Of a stretch of 64,000 bases of DNA, positions 35,330 to 48,300 are shown piece after piece. How positions within the stretch are numbered: the stretch's first letter is position 1; the number at the start of each line of letters is the position of its first letter. Made by a program: the position numbers and the translations under genes. Source of the stretch: Eopsaltria australis. Taxonomy: Eukaryota > Chordata > Aves > Passeriformes > Petroicidae. Location: NCBI GenBank assembly GCA_034509425.1, contig JAVTVJ010001818.1, positions 1 to 64,000 of the forward strand, given 5' to 3'. A model generated the notes under the pieces. That model was given only the letters and a program-made list of their open reading frames with translations, did no database searches and had not been told where the DNA came from.

Positions 35330-35641
35330 AAAGGGTTGGGGGTTGTTTACCTCGGTATTTTAATAGGATCCCGTTCGATGGCTTCTGCCGTCCAGGTAGA
35401 ATACGCCGCAAAAGCCCCTTCCCCCCAGTCGAGTATACAATTAAAGACTCTACACATTAGCATATCTACCAGGAGGGCCCAATAAGGGGCCTGGGTGGGC
35501 TAACTTCTAGTTTACAAAATCTGTCCTACTAGGAGACCTTGAGCACCCATGAAAACAGAGTGTTTGGTCTTCTAACTCTACGTGGTTTCAGGGGTGTTTA
35601 GTCTCCCGGCCTACTAAACACCATGAAACCAGGCTAAACTA
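35330..35641. mobile_element. LTR-like segment (orientation probably -)
   Basis: This 0.3-kb block is rich in CpG and C/G runs unlike its AT-rich flanks. On the - strand it has an LTR-like order: an opening TTTAGCCTGGTTTCATGG, a GC-rich middle, then ATTAAA shortly before a short end. A hairpin of 10-bp perfect arms is at 35593-35602 and 35613-35622. No coding sequence is attached, so a solo LTR is likely. I could not define ends or a target duplication. Confidence 0.4.
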
Positions 35642-38614
35642 TCACCTAAAGCATCACAAGTATGCATGCTAATACTTGTGAATGTAGGGAACAATGTAAG
35701 AAGCATTCAGGAAAAAAGCAGAAAAATCCTTCAGGCATCACCTGACAGATTCTTGCTACACTAAACAAATGAAGTCATATAACAAACATTTCAGTAATCA
35801 GGCCAACATAAAGTACTCATAACTTATCACCAAGCAGCTCTAAATCTGTCATAAACTCTTACTGACTGGAATCAGGAATGTTTATGTAATTGAGAGAACT
35901 ATAGAAAGGAAGTTAAGTCTCCTTTTACAAGTTAAATCAACTACAGCAAGATGAAAAACACCCACACATTTGGCTTTGGATCAGCAGAGATGTTCTTGAA
36001 AAGCAAACCTTTAAGAAATCTTTTATATGAAACCAATTTCAAGGTGTAAAAATCTATCAGTTTTCCAGGTGTCATTGATTATACTCTGCTTGCATATTCC
36101 TTGTATAACAGGGTATCACCTTGTTCAGGGAGTTACAGATTTGGAATCACTCCAGCAAATAAATTTTGACATGGTTGGGAGCACAGATGTAATGTAGGAT
36201 GTGTTAAAGCTGGAAAGCTTTGAAAGGGGTCCAAGAAGTCACAGTTCAACAGATGTGAAAAAAGCCACCACACCACCAAACCTGCTAAATGAGATGATAT
36301 CTTACACTACATCCCTTTATAAAAGGTGTGTAAGCTGCAGTGCAATGCAGACAAATATATTAAGAGATGATGCTTATAATATTTCAGAGTGCAAATTATG
36401 AAGTATAAGAGCAACTGATAAGGGTTTTTACACCAAGGAGTACAATACCATAAAGCAAAGCAAAGCAAATGAGAGATTGCTTAATATTAAACCTATGTAA
36501 TTAACAAAAAGAAGCTTATTCCGTTGATCTCAGTGACCCAGTTTTGAAATATGGCATTGGAAATTGATAATCTTAACAGGTAGCAAGGATGCTTTTGTTC
36601 AAACTAAAGAATTTTGAATCACCAAATCCGAATGATAAATAGCCATTTGCCTGCAATAGGTAAGATGAAGAGTCCTTTGAATCACACCTGGTAAAATTCA
36701 TCATGGCGTAAAAAAATGAGAAATTTCCAAAAAGTTGTGAATCATGGCAATTCTGATATTTTTTAAAGAGATGACCAAGGCACATAGTGACCTGAAGTCA
36801 GTCCTGAGGAAAACTGGAATGGCAGATTTGAGGTTATACAGAAAAGTAGACTCTACTCTGAGCACCACAGGATTTTTCTAGGCATTACTGACTGCTGTGG
36901 TTTTTTGAGACACTGGTTTTGACAAATGTTACTGACAGATTTCTAATTATTTTACTTATGATTTTAATTTTGGTTTTAACACGTTGTTGTCAATACATGA
37001 ACTTTGGATTTCTTAAAGGAATTTGATTCATTATCACACCATATTTTGATCTAAAACAAACTTGTAAAATCATATGCAACAAAGGAATTAGCTCTTAATT
37101 CCTACATCTATATGCAAAATGGAGTCTAAACAAACATCCTGTTTCTGCTTAAATGCTTCCAGATGTTCTGTGTGTTTCAAATATTATGGCTTATTATAAA
37201 GCTAAGAGCTTTATTTCCTTGCTTTACATATCTCACCTAAAAATAAGTACAGAAAGGAACTTTAGAGATCCTCTGATAATGTTCCTTGCCTCAGGTCTGC
37301 ATAAGTCTGCTCTAGAGGAGGTATTGTAATGAAATACCAGGATTCAGAGGTTTTGTTGGACATCTGCACATCAGGAAGGATTTCATTCTTGTATTGTGTA
37401 ATTTGATCTTTAAATCTTTTCGCCTTCCAATGAGATTGGCTTTAGGATGTGCAGTATTGAACTCAGGTGGTCTGTACATTCAGCTGCAGCAGATTCTCAT
37501 ATTTTTGTTTCCTTGCAGTCTGCCTCATGCAAGGGCTCAATTTCTGGCTGGGAAGCAGATATCCCCAAGGTCAGATTGGCAGGAATATTTCCCCCCATCT
37601 TTTTTTTAGTCTATGTGGCAGGCTGTATGTATCACCAGCTGGAATTACTTAGATGCTTCTCACCAAAGGGCTTTTCTCCCATCTCAGGGGCTGGGGATAA
37701 TGTTGGCACCTTAATATTCTCTTTTTCTTGCTACTTATAACAATCAGTTCAATTTTCCAGGTTTTTGAGGTACTTAGCTTACTTAACTCTTCAAGTTTTA
37801 TATAACTGAGTTAAACGTAGTGGCTGTGACAGAGAGATGGGCATGGTGAATGATCTGATATTTTTTTATGTTAACTTCCACTCATGCACAGACACTTGTA
37901 TGTTTCAGTAGATTCACACAATTCCAATGCAGAATTGTTCATTTAATCCATCACTGGCTCTTTTATAGACTTACATATTATCTGGAAGGGAAACTACAGA
38001 AAAAATACAGGTCTTTGCAACATTAACTCAAGAAGGAAGTAGTGCTAGCCTCAACTGTATACACTAGGATCTTTTTGCTTAGGACATGTCCAAGCCTGAT
38101 GTTCTGCAGCCTAGCAATTATCATTATCCAATAATCACAAGTGGAAGAATGAAGACTGCACTGCATCTAATGCGTTTTTAAATTAGTGTGGCCTATTTCT
38201 TTTTTTCCTCATGGTGTCACTATAGGATAAAGTTAATGCTCATTGGGTATTCTCTATACTGGAGCATATTTCCATTTCCTTTGTCTCACTGGCTTTCTGA
38301 TTTTCTATTATGTGTTTAGAAAATAGGACAACAAATATACCACCTTCAAATTTGAACACGTTCTCTCTCAAGGGTTGGCCTATCCTTAACACTGAGCAGG
38401 AATTTTTAGTTTTCTTTTCCTTTTTTTTTTTCTTTCCCCTAAGGATTTAATATTAGAATGAATTTAGCTTTATATAAGGATGTGGAGAATTTGAGCAGTA
38501 CTAATGACTTGAAAGTAGGAAATGCCATGTTTAAAAAGACAAAAAGTCATGTATCTTACAATCAAGTGAGCTTATGAAATTGCATCTGTGATAGACTTCC
38601 TCATCACACACACA
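35642..38614. other. Intergenic, no gene recognised
   Basis: AT-rich sequence with a small AAAGC pentamer repeat near 36455-36470. I see no supported coding or RNA gene. Confidence 0.7.
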
Positions 38615-38757
38615 AACTGTATGAATCACAGAATGGGTAGGGTTGGTGGGAATCACAGTGGGTCCAACTTCCCTGCTCAAGCAGGGTCGTCCTAGAGCAC
38701 GTGACACAGACCTGCATTCCAGCAGTTCTTGAATATCTCCACTAAGCTTCATCTTTC
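38615..38757 (-). mobile_element. CR1 LINE, short 3'-end fragment
   Basis: The + strand shows the inverted CR1 tail: TATGAATCACAGAATGGGTA, GGTTGGTGGGAATCAC, GGTCCAACTTCCCTGCTCAA, then the diagnostic run CAGGGTCGTCCTAGAGCACG and GTTCTTGAATATCTCCA. Only about 140 bp remain. Confidence 0.85.
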
Positions 38758-40948
38758 CTCATGTTGCTGTAAAGTGTTTTGAATTCAGCTTTTATGACTG
38801 ATAGAAAAACCAGTTTTCCTATCCAAGCTCAGAGTGGCAAGAGATGACAGGAGAGAGAGAAAGAGAGAATTTTATTTCGTTTACGTACTGATAGCAATTT
38901 TGTCTGCCTAATTGTTCTCACTTTACCTAGACCCTCATTCTCAAATATATCTAGGTATCTGACTTCCACGGAAGGAAGAAAGATGTGGCACTGTATAAAG
39001 GTTAAGTAGGATTGAAAAGAAATTTGCTTGTGGTCTGTACAAGAGCAGGAGCCAGCTGGAGATGCTGTTTCCCATTCATGCATTTGGAGCACCGCCTTCC
39101 CAAAAGGCAAGGACCACAGGCCATTTCTCTGCTTTCCCTCTCCTGCCTCCTCAGCAGGACAATGGTGTTTGGGCTGGTTGCATTCAGGCTCGAAGTGAGC
39201 ATGTCTAGTCAGCAGGAACAAAATCATCCACCAGTTCCACAAAATCTGCATCCAGTGTGAACTCTGGCCACAAAAACTTGAAACTTGTGGTCAGCCTCTG
39301 TCTAGCTCAGGTTATTGGGTGTGAAATTAGCTAGAACCAGCATATGGTTAACCAGAATCAGTGTGGCCTTGATAGCAATAGAGTCAGTTTGCTGGTTTAG
39401 CAAAGAAGTTGGTTCACCTAAAGAAGCTGAAGAGCACTGAACAATTGCAGAGCTTTTCAGTAGAAGCCCGAGCATTATTCCCCTATTCTTTCCAGTTGGC
39501 TGAAAATCCCACCAGTATTTCCAGCCAGTTAAGAGTCCTTTTTTTCTCCCACTGTCTTCAGATGGTCATTTAACATAAAATAACAAATATCCTTCCTCTT
39601 AGACAAATGTCTACATCTAAATATTGTCTCTAATCCCTATGTCATGTCTCTCACTTACGTGTTTGTCACACTTATGTGTTTGTTCTTTCACAGAGTCAAT
39701 TGTTCTTTGGGCTGGTACTTTGGAGATAGTTGAAGTTACTATTTTTAGACTGTTGTCTTGTTGATATCTTAGACACCATCTTCCAGCGAAGTGTGAAGTG
39801 TGCTAGCTGGACAGCACACACTGAAAGAAATCTGGGGCAAAATTGAAGTCCTGAAGGTAGCACAAACTGCCTGTTTTAATCTAGAATGGGAGATAAACTA
39901 TTTCACAGTTGTATGTATATTAGCTGTCTAGCATGCTGCTTCTTTTCCAAAGGACAGACAAAATCTTCACAACCTGATGATTCCCTTGGCAATGGTTGTC
40001 ATTTTATGGCCATGCCAGTTCTTGACGCTGAGATGTTGACTTCGAACTGCAAGGCATGTGCACCTTGTGGTTCTGCAGGTGAAGCAGCGTCTCACAAACT
40101 TCCTGGTGGAATACCAGAACCAGAGATGCTGAGTGTTTCTTCCTGCCAGCTGTGAGCAGTGGCTCTTCCGGCTTTTAGTAAACACCAGGCCAGTTTGGAG
40201 GAGTCACTGCATACAGTCTCACATGCAACATCAACATCTGCTTTAGGAAACCCTCTAACTCCACAAACACAGAGGTTCCCTCTTGTTTGTCAGGACTCTC
40301 TGCAGTTTTACACCTTGTGCCAGCAGCAGCTCTTCTACTGTGGTGGTGCCTCTCCCCTCTGACACTGGCCCACACTGTGATTTCAGAAATGCTTGTTAGG
40401 CCTTGACCTTGCTGAACGACAGCTCAGCTAAGCTCCTTCAGCTTGTCAGAAACACTGTGTGCCCCCAGCAACTTATTCTGGCTAATGAGCTCCTGCTTTT
40501 TTGCGAACAGTCTTGGAAACCTATTTTTCTTGCCTGCGTAAGAGTGCAAGTGTTACACCACTTTTATGATTGAACTTTTACAGAAGGGTACTGACCTGAA
40601 TTGTGGCCAGGATGGAAAATTGCTGTGACAAAGGAAAACTCTCTTGTATTCCTATAAACTGCGGTTCCAAGCGAGACCCTCTGAGCCCTCCTCGACCACT
40701 GCAGCCAGCAGGACACTCCTCTGAGTGAGAAAATTCTCAAGTTCACTATACTTGTAGAACCACTGCCAAAAGCCAACAATGGAGCCTGGACTGATATCCC
40801 CACTCCTCGAGGCTCAACCCTTCACCCCTCAAAATGCAAAGGCACCCAGCATGAGTACTTCACTGATCCTGAGGGGAATTTTTCACAGGTAGTGTCTGTA
40901 CTCCTTTAGTGTGTGTCTGCCAAGTGTGAATATACTATTGCAAATCCT
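38758..40948. other. Intergenic, no gene recognised
   Basis: No supported gene. Frames of up to 140 codons on the - strand (38829-39251) have no recognisable domain, and overlapping frames on both strands show similar length, as expected by chance. Confidence 0.65.
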
Positions 40949-41592
40949 TGTGGTTTAAAACCAAACAGCTGCTTCCCTTCTTCCCAATCCCCTCCAGTGA
41001 GAAAGGGACAAAAAGGCAGAGATTATGGGTTGAGATAACAATTTACTGGAGAAAAAGCAATGAGATAAGGAAAACAAACAGTAACAGCAACCAGTACTCA
41101 TAGCAACAGTGCATAGAAGAGGTGATTTATGTACAGAAAGGTGCTCACCACCCCCATCCAGCTCCGCATGGCCACCAAGGGGAACACAAGATGGTGGATG
41201 TTACCACAGCCCAGCAGCTCTTCCCGAGACAAAGGACAATACGGCAGACTTTCCCACAGCTGGTGTCCTCCTTTCCCAAGCCCAAGACAACGACAAACAA
41301 GGAAGGACAAACCCTCCAGGCCGGATTGTCTGCATGGCATGGACCGCTCTGCTTGCACTGACTGCCCTGCTCTGTGTCTGCACCACCCCAAGGGCTCTGG
41401 TCACCACTTTGCTCCTCCAGAAAAAGGAACAAAATGGGGCTGTTTCTGCTGCACACTCAGCTTTTCTTCCACCTGGAACCACGTCCCCCACAATGACCTG
41501 TGTGGTGACCCAGGCACACCCACATGGTGCTAGACCCTGCCCCTCTCAGCCATGGTGAGAGAATGAACTTTGTCCTAGCCGAAACCAGGACA
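40949..41592 (-). mobile_element. Solo LTR of an avian endogenous retrovirus (ERVL-like)
   Basis: On the - strand the element starts TGTCCTGGTTTCGGCTAGGA with the start-proximal GACAAAGTTCATT. It ends with the typical avian stretch ATCTCAACCCATAAT, CTTTTTGTCCC, GGAGGGGATTGGG, GTTTTAAACCACA. The termini are TG...CA. There is no gag, pol or env next to it, so this is a solo LTR of about 644 bp. The 5-bp flanks (ATCCT and CGCGT) are not a matching duplication. Family name is from memory of bird genomes; boundaries come from the sequence. Confidence 0.7.
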
Positions 41593-41604
41593 CGCGTGCA
41601 CTCG

Positions 41605-42090
41605 TGAGTGTTGATCTCTGTAATTCCTAAGTGCATTAGAGTCGTAACTAAGTTAGGCCTGTGAGTAACTGTTGTGCTCATTGTAAATTCTAAAGAATCT
41701 TTTCGTAACTTGTTTAAATTGGGCTGTCAGTGAAGTGCTGTTAAATTTAAGTGCTGTTAAAAACTTGAGGCCTAAGCCACCAGTCAAGTCCAGAGCTAAG
41801 TTTGGCAAGAGGGTCTACTCTAAACTTAGTGACTCAACTGGAGGGTCCCCCTCATTCCTTTTAATCCTTTTCCATCCTTAACCTTTTCCCATCCCCAACT
41901 TTCACATAGATAATGTTAGACTGATTTAGTTTGATTTTAGATTTTAGTCCAGTTTTTCTCTGTGTGCTTCAGCTATGTAGTGCAGCAAAGTGAACCTTGC
42001 CCATGAACTTTATTGTACTTTCACTTTTTTATTAAACCTGCTGTAGCCAATACCTTTGCCAGTGATTCTTTGAGTGACCTAAAACACCCA
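41605..42090 (+). mobile_element. Second LTR-like element, opposite orientation
   Basis: About 486 bp starting TGAGTGTT and ending AACACCCA, which match as an inverted terminal repeat at 7 of 8 positions. Near the 3' end an ATTAAA precedes CCTGCTGTAGCC, resembling a retroviral U3-R-U5 layout. It begins 13 bp after the previous LTR. No coding region or clear target duplication was seen. Confidence 0.45.
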
Positions 42091-43459
42091 TTCACAACAG
42101 CATATTAGACACCTCACTTCTCACATAATTCTCAAAATCCTTTTTCACCCACATCTCATTTGGATTTCAATTTGTTTACCTTCTCATGTCAAATACAATT
42201 TGCTTCTGTATCCTCTCTATTCTTTTGTCTATTCTCCACTTTCCCACTCTAAGTCAGTTTTTGGAATTAACTCTTGGTTTTACAGCATCCAAATGCTCCA
42301 GCTTCTTCATATACCCTCCTTGACCTGCCACTGCTTTCTTTTTGCCCTTGAGGTCAAGAATAGCAATTTTCCTGACTTTTTGATCTTATGGAGGTCTCTG
42401 GCTTTTTCCCTACATCCACTCTTAAGACTGACCATTATCCCCTTACTGCCTATGCACTTCCAGCATGCCAGGAACTTAAATGAATTAAGTCACCTCAACC
42501 AAAAAAGACGAGATCAAGTGATAACTCCTCTGGATTATTGCAAGTTTCTAGAAGTCCCTTTGGATCTGAAGAAAGGACTACTGAACAAGTGTCCTATGCT
42601 AGAGGAGACCCCGTGGACTTCTCTCCAACTGGCTTACACTAGTATTGGTTAGTAGTGATGGATATGTTTCCTTCTAAAATCACAGGTTTCTGCAAATACA
42701 AAAGTCCCTTATGTGCATTAATTTTTATCTTTCCTTCCAGTTTAAATTTATGTCTCTCTGAGGGCTTCAGTTGTTCACTGCCTGTGTCCCAAAACCTTCA
42801 CACTCAATTCTCTGCCCTACCAGTCTTTCATCTGTCTCATCTTTCATCAGTCCTGCTAGTTATCTTCAGTCTCTCTTGCCCCAATTATCTCTCCCAAATG
42901 AGTTCAGCTGCTTACTGTGCCACCTTACCTGCTTGACATCTCTTTGATGAACCTAGATCAGATTCTTCCTGCAAGGTGCCACTTCTTCCTGTTGTTTCAC
43001 ACCTTTCCTTTACATCTGCTTAGAGTTTTGCTGCAGCTCCCATCTCATCCTTTAATTTTAGGGGTCACTCAGCTGCGTAAGAGGTGCCCCAGTTTTATAC
43101 CCTGAAAACCTGGCCCGTTTGTGCTTTACGTGCTTGAAGTGCACGTGTTTTAACATAACTCCTGCACAAATCTTTACAGGGTGTGATTAAATATGGGAAG
43201 TCAGCAGTTGAGTAGAGCATGGAAAACCCAGTTAATTAAAGACTTTAAAGTGTGAAGTTTTTACCATCTGTAAACAAAATCTGTATTGAAAACCAAAACT
43301 CTCTCCACAGCAGTTCCTGGATTTCCTCAGTGCAAGATCCAAAGCCCAGTGAAATCAGTGAAATGGGAGGGGGGATCTTTCACTGATTTCAGTATCCTTT
43401 GCATCAGGCCCCAGATTTCCCTTAGCAATGATAAAATGATACACAAAGCTGGGACTGTA
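42091..43459. other. Intergenic, no gene recognised; one inverted repeat
   Basis: T/C-rich sequence carrying a 150-codon frame (42200-42652) with no family resemblance. A perfect 13-bp inverted repeat (GAAATCAGTGAAA at 43351-43363, complement at 43378-43390) lies near the probable end of the ANKS1B 3' UTR. Confidence 0.6.
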
Positions 43460-45264
43460 CAACTTCCTTTTATTTTATGTGCTTTTATAGGATATAAATA
43501 AATGACAAAATTACAAAATTTATAACTGGAAGCCCAAGCATATTTACATAAGTATTTGTTGCAGTGAGGCTACTATTTACTGTTCTCCTATACAATTTTC
43601 CTTTTGGTACCATATTTTTAGTGTTATTTTTTTTACTGTCAGTTGACTAAGTACATATCAACAGTGAATAAGCAAAAATATGTACAGGGAACTATGTTGT
43701 TCAAGTAAATTGAATACTGTATTAAAAGTATGTCATCACTCAGCGCTATGATTAGGTTTAACTAAACCATATACAATTATCAGTTTTAAATCAAGTTCAA
43801 TTATCCATTTTTTGGAATATACCAACTGATGATTCTAACTGAAAAACCTCAGCTGGATATGAAATAATAATTAAAAAAACATTAAGACAACCACACAATT
43901 TATCAATATCTCTATAATGAACTTCAAAATGATTCACAATTTGACTGGATAGAACAATATACGTTAAAATGTCATTTTTCTCCTATAATGATATTTTTAC
44001 TGTTATAATTTCAGTTCTACATAAATATACATCATGGTATTATACAAATACTCCACAGACATTAAAAAAATTAAAACACTTTAAAGAAAAAGTAAGTAAA
44101 TCTTATTTAACCAAATATTAAGCAAATGCTTAATTATTTTGTTTCATCAAAACATTTTTATTACTTTGGAATTTTTTTCTTTTTCTTGCTGTTTTTATTT
44201 AGAAAATGTTTTGCAGTAGAATTTTATCAACATTCTTCCAAACAAGCTTTCTGTGACAGAAATCTTGATAGCAAAATCCATGGTTTTGACTTTTTTTAGA
44301 ACCACTGAGATTTATTTTTTCTAAAAATACTAGTAGAATTCATGGCTATAGCAATGTTGAACTGCATAAACTATATGTAGGTATAGTAGAATGACCATTC
44401 CACTTTCATTCCAGACTGATCACACAGAACATCCAGTGCACTGATGCTACAACTCCTATAATTTTCATAATGCTGCAATAGCAGTCATTTACTTAACTTT
44501 AAAATAAACAATATTTCTCATAATTAATCTGGCTTCCTTCCATAAATATTCATATGTTTTCCTATAGTACTTCTCTTCCATAAAAATATCTAATAAATGT
44601 TTTCTGTGCATTATTAATACTTTTTTCTAACCCTTCATAAAACTCTGATCCTTTGCTACAATGCAAGAGGTTCTTATTTCTGTAGAGGATCAAAGGACAT
44701 CAATGATTACATATAAAATCAGCGCACACAGAAATCAGGGTGCCTAATTTCTTGTCACTTTAATGAGTTCTTTATTCAACACAGTAATTATTAATGAATT
44801 CAGTGGTTTCACAAATAATCTATTTATTAATTCTGGTTCTATTTCAATTAAAAACTGCCAAGATTTAAATAAAAAACCCAATCAAATACTCTACTCATAG
44901 GCAGCATTAGTATTCGTTTAGAGACCTTTTGTTTTTTTTTTCTTTAAAAAGTAGAATTCTAAAATAAGAAATTAAAGAAAGCACTGTGGCAGAGTCACAA
45001 GGGAGAACTGCATGAAAAATAAGGTTTCTCACTCCTCTTGTGGACTGTAATTTTAAAAGTCTTCATATAGTGTCATTCTTCTGTCAGTGCTGCAGGAAGA
45101 AGAACATCACCAGAAATGACTGTCAGCCTTTTTTGTTAGTTACAAGGCCACTCATACAGTGCAGTCTTCCTCTCTGCTGGATTGAAACGTTGCCATAAAG
45201 GAAAGGCTGTGCTGTGACTGCTTGGCGTGCAAGGCACAACAAGGAACAGGGGGGCAGTTTTGTA
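43460..45264 (-). other. ANKS1B: ANKS1B 3' untranslated region (probable, end uncertain)
   Basis: AT-rich sequence downstream of the ANKS1B stop with several AATAAA hexamers on the - strand. TTTATT on + occurs for example at 44823-44828, 44771-44776 and 43468-43473. The most distal of these would give about 1.8 kb. Which is used cannot be told from sequence. Confidence 0.4.
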
Positions 45265-45375
45265 TCAGAAAATTGTAGTTTCATACTTGGTATTAATGCC
45301 TCTTTTGGCCTCTTGTCCAGGTTCAACAATCCAGGGTAGATTCGCAAGAGTCTTTTGTTCGGATGGATCTATCTG
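45265..45375 (-). CDS. ANKS1B: ANKS1B terminal coding exon with stop
   Basis: 111 nt, 36 codons plus TGA at 45267-45265. Reads [20 protein letters not shown], then [16 protein letters not shown]. The acceptor on the - strand is TCTTAAAG, immediately followed by CAG, giving two possible splice points three bases apart (start at 45375 or 45372). Confidence 0.95.
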   Translation of the reverse strand, partial: QIDPSEQKTLANLPWIVEPGQEAKRGINTKYETTIF

Positions 45376-48300
45376 CTTTAAGACAAATGCAAACATACAG
45401 ACGGGTTACCATCTCCGTGCACGGCAGCTTGAGCAGAGGGTTTTTCTTTAAACTAACAGGGCAAATCCTGAATTGACAAAGTCGTACAGCAGCAAGTATG
45501 GTGGTGTCTACACTCCCATGTACTCATGGCTGCCTTCTTCTTCCTGTTGAGATCAGAGCTGTGTTTACCCCCAAGCTATAGGGCATCATAGTTCATTAAA
45601 GCCACACTTCATCCTGAGAAGTCTGTTCGCTAATGAGACAGACGATGGCACCAGGAAATGTTTCTACTTAAAGTTTTATGGAGAAGATTCTGTGGCAATG
45701 GATGACAAAGTGTACAGTCATACATTTCCCCCCTCCCCGTCCTCTCACCCAATAATTAAGTGTCATAGAGTACAATTCTCACTTTATAGTCAGTGAATAT
45801 GAAGCAGTGTGCGGTCATTTTTCTCCGTTCCCTCCCAAATCACCCTATGCCTGTGTTCTCACTTAATTTATAATAGTTTTCATAATTTTTTAAAAGGTCT
45901 ACTGCAAAAGAATATTTCTCTGTCATCTCTGCGCTTCAGGAGGGCACTTTAAAGACAATCAATATGTATGCTTCAATGAGCTTTGTTTCTTAAGAGTCTG
46001 TGATTAATACTGAAAATGTATATTGAATCCCAGATCAAAAAAAAAGAAAAAAGAAAAAAGAAAAGGGTAAGAAAATAAAAGAAGTTGCTTGGTCTGACAG
46101 GATAATTGTAAATTGATTTGGATTTGTAATTTGATTAGGATACATATGCAGTGACCGTATAGCAAACAAGTCAGGCAATAGGAGATTAGGAAAGTCCATG
46201 AAACCGCAGAGCTTGAGAGGTATGCATCGATTAAACTGAATTAATTAAAACTCTGTAATTACTATAAGACACATATACACAAGACTAACCAAGCAACATC
46301 TTAAACTGGAGGAATCTGAAATAAGCAGTTGTTTGAAATGGCTGCCAGTGCTGTGGTGACACAGCCCTGCCAGCCGATGAGCAGAGGTGGCAAGATGGAG
46401 CATTTCTGACTGGAGGTAATTTTATCTGTACAGCTTCTAGTATATAAACTCTTAACTATATAGCTGAATTTTGGATTTACTACCAGTAGCATGCATTACT
46501 ACCTTCTACTTACCACTGACTTCCGAATACTAACACGTGGTTTGGGAATAGGTTTAGAGGGTTTGTTTTCAAAGCTTTCAGGGAGGGTTGAAGAATGGCC
46601 CCCTTTTCGTGCTTGTAGTGCAAGCTGATAGGCCACCTCAAATGCTTGTCCTAGTGTAAGAATGATTTCGTAAGCTAAATTCTGGAATAAAACAGAAACA
46701 GTTAACATTGAGGTGAGGTTGAATTATTGTCCGATACATGAAGTGGGGTAGTGATTTGTAATGTACATAATTAAAATCATGCTGGTAATAGGCTCCTCAG
46801 TCTCTGTAATGTTTACATCTGTCATTTGTTTTCTAATTGATTAAGAACAATCTAAATGTAATTTATTGTATTGAAAGTAATTCTAAACCCCTTGAAAATG
46901 TCTTGCTAAACATGAAAACATGAGTGGGTGAGTATGTGTCATCTCTTTTTAGAACAAGTACATTAACCTTCCCACCTTCCCAGCTCATGCCATATCTGCT
47001 GTTCTCAGGATCCAGCCCCTCTTGCACTGTTGCAATGTGATATTTGGCCTTGCTCTATTTCAGAACTCCTGTGCTGACCTGTCCTCCTCCAGAGCCGGCA
47101 GCCTGATGTGCTGCTTCCCCAGGCTCATGCCTTGGGATGCTCTGTGCTGTCACCAAGCAGCTCAGAAAGAGGCTGTGGCATGGGTGTGATGCTTCCAAAA
47201 GGACAAAGAGCCAGTGCTGAGAGTGAATGCTCTGATTTACAGACGCAGTGCAGGCAGGGATGTGTGCAGGTCAGTGCACTGCTTCAGGTGTGTGCTGCAG
47301 GTCCTGGGGAAACCTTCTCATGGCTTTGTTTGCTAGAAATAAAACTGCGCCTAAACAGTTGTGTGACAACCCTCTTGTAAGCAAGGGGAAGGGAAGTTAG
47401 TGGGTATAACCAGAAAAGTCAGGTTATTATGCCTAAAACCAGTTCAGTTTTATAGGTAGAATATTTTAAATCCTCTTTGAATGTGGGGAAAAAAACCTGT
47501 TGAAAGATTTATAAAGTACGAATGAGGTATCCGATATAAAGATATTTATATCTTTTCAGTACAGTTTTACATCAATGAAAAAGCAGCTGTGAGTTTCAAA
47601 TTTGACCTTAATCTAAATGGCAAGTGAATTCCTATGGTAATTTTTCTTCAGTTTTGTGGGTTTGTTTTGGTATATTTATTTTCAGGCTCCTACTAGAGCC
47701 TATTTCTGGGCTACTAACTCTGCAATAATGTTTAGAACCCCTGCAGAGCAAAGACAAGCCTGTTGGCTTGCCTCCATATGATGTCCTATAGTCCCCTTAG
47801 AATAATTCATAAATCTTTGATGTGATTCAGATGTTATCCTCTCCTTCCTCAACCTTCATAGCCTATAATTGGAAGCAATTCTGCATTGCTTTGAACCTAG
47901 ATGATCCTTTAAAATTCCCACGTTTCTGATAGTTTTTCAAATGAGATGTGTCTTTACTAGTGCAGTCTAACTGTTAAGTTTGCACTAAGTGAGGCAGCAA
48001 TGCAATGCACTTTGAAGTACAGTATTTGCAGCCCTTCAATCATTGAAACAAAGTTAAATGGACAAGCATTTTATTTCATGCCCTACACCTTAATTTCCCT
48101 GAAGAATTTCCATTCCATTTTTATCACTCATGTATACTGAGACAATATAGTCTAAATTCAGCATATTTTGCTCATTATAAGAGCTTCTTACAGAGGTGCC
48201 AGCTCTGGGCTGTGTTAGGTCAGACAGAAAACAATTATAGTCTTGCACTGGGACATGCTCTCTGCTGTCACAACTACAGCCACAAGAGCAAGCCAGCCAA

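Noticed and set aside
38829..39251. 140-codon - strand frame
   Set aside because: No domain or motif, overlapping frames of similar length on both strands, no splice or promoter context.
41098..41681. Several frames of up to 149 codons on both strands
   Set aside because: They lie almost entirely within the solo LTR and its flank; high G+C explains the lack of stops.
42200..42652. 150-codon + strand frame, hydrophobic
   Set aside because: The hydrophobicity reflects T/C-rich DNA. There is no signal or membrane topology that looks like a real protein family.
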